From a bacterium (GTDB lineage Bacteria > Bacteroidota > Bacteroidia > Bacteroidales > Muribaculaceae): DNA of 30,314 nt. Below are positions 24,173 to 30,314 of this stretch, one piece after another; position 1 is the stretch's first letter; each line of letters starts with the position of its first letter. The translations under genes and the position numbers were made by a program. The stretch spans positions 1 to 30,314 of the forward strand of contig SFTJ01000034.1 of NCBI GenBank assembly GCA_004563195.1, read 5' to 3'. The notes under the pieces are model-generated. The model saw only the letters and a list, made by a program, of their open reading frames with translations. It was not told the DNA's origin and did no database searches.

Positions 24173-25218
24173 ACGAAGAAAACAATCAAGAAGTGCTGCA
24201 AGCCATAAATCGTGCTATAAAACACAAAGCGCGATTTTTTGCATATCGACTGCCTGGGAGCGAGTGCTATGAATTTGGTGCTCAACTCATAGAGCAGCAG
24301 TCGCATATAGGTTTTGCCATCTATCCTTTTGCTGTTACAAGCGATGCACAACCCACATTTATTGCCGGTCAATACGATGCCAAGGCTTTTCTTAAGGTAC
24401 CCGCCACCACTATGGACAGTTGTACCTCACTCCGTCCGGTAGAAAACCACAGCACCGAGCACCACGATTATTTGCAGCTTGCTCATCGCGCCATCGAGGA
24501 AATGAAGCAGGGAAAGTTTAGAAAACTCGTGCTTTCGCGAACCATTGTAGGCGGCCATGTCATCAGCGACTGGGCGAGCATTTTTCGCTCGCTTTGCGAG
24601 AACAATAAGCAGTCGTTTGTTTTCGTCTATAATACCGCCGAGACCGGTGCTTGGCTTGGCGTTACGCCCGAGCAGTTTCTTGCATCGCATAATCGCAGCG
24701 TGAGTTGCATGGCTCTTGCCGCCACCAAGCCCTTCGACAGCGACCGCCCCTGGACAGCCAAAGAGGTGGAAGAACAGGCATTTGTAGCCGATTTTATAGC
24801 GCAAAAAATGCTAGAACTCGGCATAAAATACACCAAATCGGAAACCACCGACCGCCGTGCAGGCAATGTGAAGCATATCTGCAATTTGTTTACTGCCGAG
24901 CGCCTTACCATGTCGCAAATCGAGAAGATGAAGAATGCGCTTCATCCCACTCCCGCCATATCAGGTCTGCCACAAGTGGATGCCGTGAAATTTGTGATGC
25001 AAAACGAGAAGCATCGCCGCTTGTATTACGGTGGTTACATAGGACCGGTGTATGCCACGGGCGATTTCGATTTCTTTGTGAATCTGCGTTCGATGATGTT
25101 CGACAGCAGCCGCTATTGCATCTACTCGGGAGGAGGACTCACAGCGCAAAGCAATGCCGACGATGAGTGGGAGGAGACCGAAATGAAGTCGCAGTTGCTT
25201 CGCGAACACATGAAATAG
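24169..25218 (+). CDS. menF: Isochorismate synthase
   Basis: The first committed step of menaquinone synthesis: chorismate to isochorismate (EC 5.4.4.2). 349 residues, the short form seen in Bacteroidota. The chorismate-binding domain shows KLVLSRTIVG, GAWLGVTPEQFL, LHPTPAISGLP and a C-terminal YSGGGLTAQSNADDEWEETE, all typical of the MenF/EntC/DhbC group. The position directly before menD settles the choice of menF over a siderophore enzyme. The ATG overlaps the rimO stop by 4 nt. Confidence 0.95.
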   Translation: MNEENNQEVLQAINRAIKHKARFFAYRLPGSECYEFGAQLIEQQSHIGFAIYPFAVTSDAQPTFIAGQYDAKAFLKVPATTMDSCTSLRPVENHSTEHHDYLQLAHRAIEEMKQGKFRKLVLSRTIVGGHVISDWASIFRSLCENNKQSFVFVYNTAETGAWLGVTPEQFLASHNRSVSCMALAATKPFDSDRPWTAKEVEEQAFVADFIAQKMLELGIKYTKSETTDRRAGNVKHICNLFTAERLTMSQIEKMKNALHPTPAISGLPQVDAVKFVMQNEKHRRLYYGGYIGPVYATGDFDFFVNLRSMMFDSSRYCIYSGGGLTAQSNADDEWEETEMKSQLLREHMK

Positions 25219-25227
25219 AGTCAGCTA

Positions 25228-25258
25228 TTTGATAAATGCCAAAATTGTTGTAAATTTG
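25228..25258 (+). promoter_or_regulatory. Internal promoter before menD
   Basis: TTTG at 25228-25231, a 19-nt spacer, then TAAATTTG at 25251-25258, in the 79-bp gap between menF and menD. It would let menD-B-C-E be transcribed separately from ftsY-rimO-menF. Confidence 0.7.
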
Positions 25259-25297
25259 AAAATAGATAAACTATCACAACAAATTTTTGGTTCCTGA

Positions 25298-26983
25298 ATG
25301 CAAAATACAACACATAAAACATGCCATAGAGTAGTAGACCTGCTTGTAAGCCGAGGTGTAACCCACGCCGTGGTGTCGCCCGGGTCGCGCAATGCGCCGC
25401 TGTTGGTGGCACTCTCGCGCGAAGAGCGCATAGCCAAGGTGGTGGTAGTGGACGAGCGCAGTGCCGGATTTGTGGCACTTGGCATAAGTGCTGCCACACG
25501 TAGGGCTGTGGCTGTGGTTTGCACATCAGGTACGGCTGTGCTCAACCTCGCGCCGGCTATTGCCGAGGCTTATTATCAGCAATGCCCCTTGCTGGTGATT
25601 ACCGCCGACCGCCCGCAAGCATGGATCGACCAAAACGACAGCCAAACCATGCGCCAAAACGGCGTATTTGCCAATTTCGTGAAGAAAAGCTATTCATTGC
25701 CGTCGACAATCGAGAGCGACGAGCAGTCGTGGTATGTCAATCGCATTCTCAACGAAGCATATTTCGAAGCCACGAGCGGCGCCTGCCGGCCCGTGCATAT
25801 CAATATACATATAGGCGAACCCATCTATTCGCTTTGCGAAGCTGCCGACTCGGGATTTCGGCCTATCGACCGAGCCGAGTCGACCGAGACACTTGCTCCC
25901 GCCCAAGCTAAGACTCTGGCTGAGCGCGTGGCACGGTCGCGGCGCGTGATGGTGGTGTGCGGTTTTATGCATCCCGATGAGCGCCTCGAAGCATCGCTTC
26001 GCGCTTTGTCGCAACGCGATAATGTGGTGGTGCTTGCCGAACATCTTGCCCAAATAGAAGGCGAACGAATAGTTAACTGCATCGACACCGCATTGTCGGC
26101 AATGCCGCTCGAGAGGAATGCCGATTTTGCCCCCGATTTGCTTATCTATGTGGGCGGAGCACCCGTATCGCGCCTTATGAAGCAATTCCTGCGCACCTAT
26201 GCCGCACAAGCCGAACAGTGGCGCGTGGGGCTCGATGAAAATATTATCGACACTATGCAAGGCCTCACCATGCAAGTGCATACCGACGCCGCCTGTTTTT
26301 TCGATGCTCTTATGGCACACGATGCTGCTATCTGCCAAAGCGATTATTCGGCTATATGGCAGCACTTGTTGCGCACGGGGCTTCAATCGTCGCGTGATTT
26401 TGCATCTCGCCAGCCATGGAGCGACTTCAAGGCCATGAACATGATTATGCACTCGCCATTAGGGGATGTGATGTTGCACCTTTCTAACGGACTGACCGTG
26501 CGTTATGCGCAACTCTTTGAGCGACAGCCCGGAGTGGCATATTTGTGCAATCGCGGCGTGTCGGGAATCGATGGTTGCACCTCCACGGCACTCGGAGCAT
26601 CGCTCGTGAGCGAAAAACCGGTGCTGCTCATAACCGGCGATATGAGTTTTGCCTACGATGTAAACGGATTGGCTTCGCAGTACAATTCTTCCCGACTGAA
26701 GATAGTGGTAATATGCAACGACGGTGGTGGAATATTCCGTTTTATCAAAGGTCCGTCGGAGCTGCCCGAACTTGAGCAATACTTCGAAGTAAAACGCCAT
26801 ATAGATGTGGCAAAATATGCCGCGGCATTCGGCTTTGATTATTTCGAAGCTGCTTCGGAGGAAACGCTGAGTCAAAATCTGAGGCGATTGCTTGCCTGTG
26901 ACAAGGCCGCCATCTTGGCTGTTACCACGCCCGACGAAATCAATGCCGATGTGCTTCGCAACTTTTATAATCGAACAGAATAA
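25298..26983 (+). CDS. menD: 2-succinyl-5-enolpyruvyl-6-hydroxy-3-cyclohexene-1-carboxylate synthase
   Basis: A thiamine diphosphate enzyme joining isochorismate and 2-oxoglutarate to SEPHCHC (EC 2.2.1.9). 561 residues with the three-domain layout. The N-terminal part shows VVSPGSRNAPL and VDERSAGF with the cofactor-activating Glu53, then CTSGTAVLNLAPAIAEA. The C-terminal TPP-binding part has ITGDMSFAYDVNGL and VVICNDGGGIFRF. A 33-bp gap to menB suggests they share a transcript. Confidence 0.97.
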   Translation: MQNTTHKTCHRVVDLLVSRGVTHAVVSPGSRNAPLLVALSREERIAKVVVVDERSAGFVALGISAATRRAVAVVCTSGTAVLNLAPAIAEAYYQQCPLLVITADRPQAWIDQNDSQTMRQNGVFANFVKKSYSLPSTIESDEQSWYVNRILNEAYFEATSGACRPVHINIHIGEPIYSLCEAADSGFRPIDRAESTETLAPAQAKTLAERVARSRRVMVVCGFMHPDERLEASLRALSQRDNVVVLAEHLAQIEGERIVNCIDTALSAMPLERNADFAPDLLIYVGGAPVSRLMKQFLRTYAAQAEQWRVGLDENIIDTMQGLTMQVHTDAACFFDALMAHDAAICQSDYSAIWQHLLRTGLQSSRDFASRQPWSDFKAMNMIMHSPLGDVMLHLSNGLTVRYAQLFERQPGVAYLCNRGVSGIDGCTSTALGASLVSEKPVLLITGDMSFAYDVNGLASQYNSSRLKIVVICNDGGGIFRFIKGPSELPELEQYFEVKRHIDVAKYAAAFGFDYFEAASEETLSQNLRRLLACDKAAILAVTTPDEINADVLRNFYNRTE

Positions 26984-27016
26984 TAATTGAATTAACAAAA
27001 TAAACATCCAATAATT

Positions 27017-27841
27017 ATGTCAAACAGAGAATGGACTACCATAAAGAGCTATAGCGACATATTGTTTGAGCAATATAAAGGCATAGTCAAGATTACAATC
27101 AACCGCCCGGAAGTGTATAACGCCTTCCGTCCGCTCACCAACACCGAGATGCTCGATGCCTTCGACATCTGCCGCGAACGCAGCGACATAAGAGTGATAG
27201 TGCTCACCGGAGCAGGCGACAAGGCATTCTGCTCGGGAGGCGACCAAAACTATAAGACCCTCGGCGGTTATCGCGACAGCGAGGGCACTCCGCGACTCAA
27301 TGTGCTCGACCTTCACAAGGTGATACGCTCCATACCCAAGCCTGTGATAGCCATGGTGAACGGTTATGCAGTGGGCGGCGGCAATGTGCTCAATGTGATT
27401 TGCGACCTTTCGATAGCTTCGGAGAATGCTAAATTCGGTCAGACAGGTCCTAAAGTGGGCAGCTTCGATGGCGGATTCGGTTCAAGTTATCTGGCTCGCT
27501 GCGTGGGACAGAAAAAGACCCGCGAGATATGGTATCTCTGCAAACTTTACACTGCTGCCGAAGCCCTCGAGATGGGTATGATTAACAAAGTGGTGCCACT
27601 TGAGCGCCTCGAAGACGAGGTGGTGGAATGGTGCGAAATCATTATGAGCCGCAGCCCGTTTGCCATTCGCATGGTTAAGCGCTGCCTGAATGCCGAACTC
27701 GACGGACAGCGCGGCTTGATGGAACTTGCAGGCGATGCCACTCTTATGTATTACACCATGGAGGAAGCCCAGGAAGGCAAGAATGCTTTCCTTGAAAAAC
27801 GCGATCCCGATTTCGAAAAATATCCAAAATTCCCGGGCTGA
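27017..27841 (+). CDS. menB: 1,4-dihydroxy-2-naphthoyl-CoA synthase
   Basis: A crotonase-family enzyme closing the naphthoquinone ring from o-succinylbenzoyl-CoA (EC 4.1.3.36). 274 residues, normal length. Motifs: oxyanion-hole segments FCSGGDQ (71-77) and VGGGNVLNV, then GQTGPKVGSFDGGFGS. The Gly in QTGPKVG is the residue linked to bicarbonate-dependent (type I) MenB in the literature as I remember it; type II enzymes have Asp there. The C-terminus ends EKRDPDFEKYPKFPG, typical of the family. The TGA stop shares its A with the ATG of menC. Confidence 0.97.
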   Translation: MSNREWTTIKSYSDILFEQYKGIVKITINRPEVYNAFRPLTNTEMLDAFDICRERSDIRVIVLTGAGDKAFCSGGDQNYKTLGGYRDSEGTPRLNVLDLHKVIRSIPKPVIAMVNGYAVGGGNVLNVICDLSIASENAKFGQTGPKVGSFDGGFGSSYLARCVGQKKTREIWYLCKLYTAAEALEMGMINKVVPLERLEDEVVEWCEIIMSRSPFAIRMVKRCLNAELDGQRGLMELAGDATLMYYTMEEAQEGKNAFLEKRDPDFEKYPKFPG

Positions 27842-28893
27842 TGAAAGCAGCTTACGCTCCATATCGACTGATTTTTAAGGCTCCCGCAGGCACTTCGCGA
27901 GGCATATTGCTCCACAAGGACACCTATTTTCTGAAGGTGTGGGATGAGAGCAACCCCGAGGTCTATGGTTTGGGTGAGTGCGCTCTTTTTAAAGGACTTT
28001 CGCGCGAGGACACGCCGCTCTACGAGTCGAAACTGCGTGAGATGTGCCAAAACATAGCTCTTGGCAAAAGCACCGACTTGTCGGAATACTCGTCGCTGCA
28101 ATTTGGCTTGGAGACTGCACTCTGCGACCTCTCGAATGGCGGCCGAAGGGTGGTGGTTGACACCCCTTTTGTGCATGGCGAAACCAATATACCCATCAAC
28201 GGACTCGTGTGGATGGGGTCGTTCGATGAAATGAGTGCTCGCATAGAGGAAAAACTCTCGGCGGGATTTACTACCATAAAATTGAAGATAGGCGCAATAG
28301 ATTTCGAGAGCGAACTCGAGTTGATAAGGCAGTTGAGAGGTAGGTTTTCGAGCGAAACGCTCACGATAAGGGTAGATGCCAACGGCGGTTTTTCGCCCGA
28401 GGAGGCATTGCCCAAGCTTAATCGCCTTGCGGCTTACGGCATTCACTCGTGCGAGCAGCCCATCAAGCCCAATCAGTGGGCTGAAATGCGCACGATTTGT
28501 GCCGAATCGCCCATTCACATCGCCCTCGATGAAGAACTGATAGGTATTACCGACCCGATGCAGATGTTTATGCTCCTGCGCGAGATAGCACCGCAGTATC
28601 TGATTATCAAACCATCGCTTATGGGAGGCTTTGCCGGTGCTCAAGAATGGCTGAAGATGGCAAAGATGACCAATACGGGTGCGTGGTTTACATCGGCGCT
28701 CGAGTCGAACGTGGGATTGAATGCTATAGCGCAAGTGGTGGCGAAATTCAATCCGCTCATACCGCAAGGACTCGGCACAGGCGCATTGTATACCAACAAC
28801 ATCGAGAGTCCGCTCTATCAGAAAGCCGATTATCTTGCCTATAATCCCGAAGGCAAATGGGTTTTGCCTGACATGCAATGGGTGACAGTATAA
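27841..28893 (+). CDS. menC: o-Succinylbenzoate synthase
   Basis: An enolase-superfamily dehydratase making o-succinylbenzoate (EC 4.2.1.113), the step before menE and menB despite the gene order. 350 residues. The barrel carries the expected catalytic set: the KxK pair Lys147 and Lys149 (IKLKIG), metal ligands Asp179 (RVDANGGF), Glu205 (CEQPI) and Asp230 (ALDEEL), and the second base Lys257 (IIKPSL). The start overlaps the menB stop by one base (TGATG), implying translational coupling. Confidence 0.95.
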   Translation: MKAAYAPYRLIFKAPAGTSRGILLHKDTYFLKVWDESNPEVYGLGECALFKGLSREDTPLYESKLREMCQNIALGKSTDLSEYSSLQFGLETALCDLSNGGRRVVVDTPFVHGETNIPINGLVWMGSFDEMSARIEEKLSAGFTTIKLKIGAIDFESELELIRQLRGRFSSETLTIRVDANGGFSPEEALPKLNRLAAYGIHSCEQPIKPNQWAEMRTICAESPIHIALDEELIGITDPMQMFMLLREIAPQYLIIKPSLMGGFAGAQEWLKMAKMTNTGAWFTSALESNVGLNAIAQVVAKFNPLIPQGLGTGALYTNNIESPLYQKADYLAYNPEGKWVLPDMQWVTV

Positions 28894-28909
28894 AAATGAA
28901 ATATACCAA

Positions 28910-29944
28910 GTGAGGATAACGATTAACGACATAGCATGCAGCAGTCTCGATGATGTGAGAAAAGTCGCTCCGCAGAGCGTGTGGGAGTTTATTGCCGAAT
29001 TTCTCGACGATAAGCCCTATATTATGGCTCACACCTCGGGTTCTACTGGGAAGCCCAAACCCATCAGTTTGGCTAAGAGCGATATGAAGGCATCGGCGCG
29101 GTTTACCAACCGATTTTTCGGACTCACTTCGCAGTCAACGCTCCATTTGTGCCTTTCGCCCGACTATATAGCGGGCAAGATGATGCTGGTGCGCGCATTG
29201 GAGTCGGGCGCAAACATAGTGATAGAGGAGCCCGGCAATCGACCGCTTGCCCACTATCACGGCAGCCGCATTTCGCTTGCTGCATTTGTGCCTTCGCAGA
29301 TACCTTATTTGGTGCAGAACCCCGACCGCTTGGCTATGGTAGACGCAATGATAGTGGGAGGCGGCAAACTCGTGACGCGATGGCAAAAGAGTCTCACGCA
29401 ACTTGGTGCAAAGGCATATCTCACCTATGGAATGACCGAAACCTGTAGCCATGTGGCACTCGCTCCGGTGGCTGATACCCCGCAACCCTATACTGCTCTC
29501 GGCGATGTGCATTTCGATGTAGATGACAACGATTGTCTCATTATCGATGTGCCTCATTTCACAAATTCGCATTTCGAGACGCGTGATGTGGTGCAGTTAA
29601 TTGATAGCAGGCACTTCTATTGGAAAGGCCGATTCGACAATGTGATAGTGACCGGAGGGGTGAAAGTTCACCCCGAAGAAGTGGAGGCGAAGATAGCTCC
29701 GCTGATGGGCGACAGACGCTTTTACATCACATCGGCTCCGAGCGACAAGTGGGGCGATGAGGTGGTGCTGGTGGTGGAAGATGGCTCTTCACCGAGCGAA
29801 AAACCGGTGTTGCGACCACTCCCCACCGACTTTGAGCAACGCTTAAAGGAAGTGCTGCCTCGATACTCAGTGCCAAAGCATTATGTGATGCTTGGTGAAT
29901 TTCCTTTAACCTCCTCCGGGAAGGTGAAACGGCAAACCTTTTAG
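28910..29944 (+). CDS. menE: o-Succinylbenzoate-CoA ligase (short form)
   Basis: Activates o-succinylbenzoate to its CoA thioester through an adenylate (EC 6.2.1.26). 344 residues, clearly shorter than the roughly 450-residue E. coli type. The P-loop TSGSTGKPK is at 42-50, then AYLTYGMTETCSH, KGRFDNVIVTGGVKVHPEEVE and the catalytic C-terminal Lys338 (SSGKVKR). The missing part is the N-terminal region before the P-loop. GTG at 28910 is the only usable start, because the frame closes at a TGA at 28883. A five-codon open frame (ATG 28896, MKYTK) ends in a TGA overlapping this GTG, suggesting coupling, or alternatively a 1-nt indel that separated the original ATG. Confidence 0.92.
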   Translation: MRITINDIACSSLDDVRKVAPQSVWEFIAEFLDDKPYIMAHTSGSTGKPKPISLAKSDMKASARFTNRFFGLTSQSTLHLCLSPDYIAGKMMLVRALESGANIVIEEPGNRPLAHYHGSRISLAAFVPSQIPYLVQNPDRLAMVDAMIVGGGKLVTRWQKSLTQLGAKAYLTYGMTETCSHVALAPVADTPQPYTALGDVHFDVDDNDCLIIDVPHFTNSHFETRDVVQLIDSRHFYWKGRFDNVIVTGGVKVHPEEVEAKIAPLMGDRRFYITSAPSDKWGDEVVLVVEDGSSPSEKPVLRPLPTDFEQRLKEVLPRYSVPKHYVMLGEFPLTSSGKVKRQTF

Positions 29945-30014
29945 TTAACTTCAAATCCGCAACTACGCGCCTAATATGATACAGAAGCGTAAAGAATCTG
30001 CATCGTTAGTAAAA

Positions 30015-30064
30015 GGGGGGCACAGTGCATCGAATGTCACCATAAAGACATATAAATGCCCCTT
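30015..30064 (+). other. Hairpin-forming sequence downstream of menE
   Basis: GGGGGGCA 30015-30022 can pair with TGCCCCTT 30057-30064 (8 pairs, two of them G-T), and inside it ATGTC 30034-30038 pairs with GACAT 30047-30051. There is no T tract, so it is not a normal terminator. The rest of 29945-30144 shows no gene I can support. Confidence 0.35.
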
Positions 30065-30144
30065 ACCCCACCATGTGACTTGAGGCAATACGCAAAATCA
30101 CGCCCATAAGTTGTTGGTGTTATCCAAAGTCATTCTGGAACACA

Positions 30145-30314
30145 TCAGCATAAGCGTTGTTGCATGAATAGATATTCAGCACATACTGCCTTGATGTTCT
30201 GACCCATTTGGCTGGCACAGAAATAAACGCTCATAAGCGAACGGATGATTTCGCTGTATTGATAACCATACAGCCTGCATCTCATACCGAGGGTTGAGTC
30301 GATTACAGATGAGA
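30145..30314 (-). pseudogene. IS1380-like transposase, broken N-terminal fragment
   Basis: On the minus strand the frame from 30312 reads SSVIDSTLGMRCRLYGYQ and then YSEIIRSLMSVYFC (down to 30217), which matches from memory the N-terminal part of IS1380-family transposases of Bacteroidales, where 'GYQYSEIIRSLMSVYFCGG' is characteristic. After VYFC the expected GGSCVEDVTSHL does not follow, and a stop comes at 30147-30145. The usual downstream LRTCSADTILR motif is not found either. The fragment therefore looks like a decayed or rearranged insertion sequence; its 5' part lies beyond the window. I did not find terminal inverted repeats. Confidence 0.6.

Overview
The window looks like chromosome from a member of the Bacteroidales (phylum Bacteroidota), possibly near Muribaculaceae; the family is a guess from overall flavour. 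The evidence is: promoter boxes of the Bacteroidota type (TTTG, 19-20 nt, TAnnTTTGC) before several operons; A-rich start regions without clear Shine-Dalgarno sequences; an rpmB-rpmG-DUF4295 ribosomal operon; a DUF4421 protein; a long pyrophosphate-dependent phosphofructokinase; and a menF-D-B-C-E cluster. Most of the window is housekeeping DNA.

Layout, left to right. 1-735: 3' part of an M16-type peptidase gene. 977-2632: pfp with its own promoter and terminator. 2764-2914: a gene-free stretch of degenerate 'cacagatttcacggatt'-type repeats. 2948-5637 (minus): a membrane protein with PAS-like repeats and no output domain, overlapping a family 2 glycosyltransferase. 5790-17024: a long co-directional run, nadE, tamB, a DUF4421 protein, tsaD, cinA and a membrane acyltransferase, probably transcribed from the divergent region before nadE. 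17046-17992: a strong promoter, a roughly 295-nt structured leader, then bL28, bL33 and a 50-residue DUF4295 protein, closed by a terminator. 18101-21749: a two-gene unit of a serine-type sulfatase lipoprotein and a secreted 665-residue protein of unrecognised family that looks like a carbohydrate-active enzyme. 21815-29944: ftsY, rimO and the menaquinone genes menF, menD, menB, menC, menE, with many overlapping or near-touching junctions and an extra promoter before menD. 29945-30314: gene-free DNA ending in the broken start of an IS1380-like transposase on the minus strand.

How the genes work together: menF to menE carry chorismate to o-succinylbenzoyl-CoA and on to 1,4-dihydroxy-2-naphthoyl-CoA, the head group of menaquinone for anaerobic respiration; the prenyltransferase (menA), methyltransferase, menH and thioesterase steps are not in the window. 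ftsY (SRP receptor), rimO (modification of ribosomal protein uS12), tsaD (tRNA t6A) and the ribosomal proteins serve translation and protein targeting. TamB serves the cell envelope. nadE and the amidase domain of CinA both belong to NAD metabolism.

I found no CRISPR array, tRNA, rRNA, phage or defence system. The parts most worth a second look are the bL28 leader RNA, the sulfatase plus unknown enzyme pair, the PAS-only sensor, and the odd start of menE.
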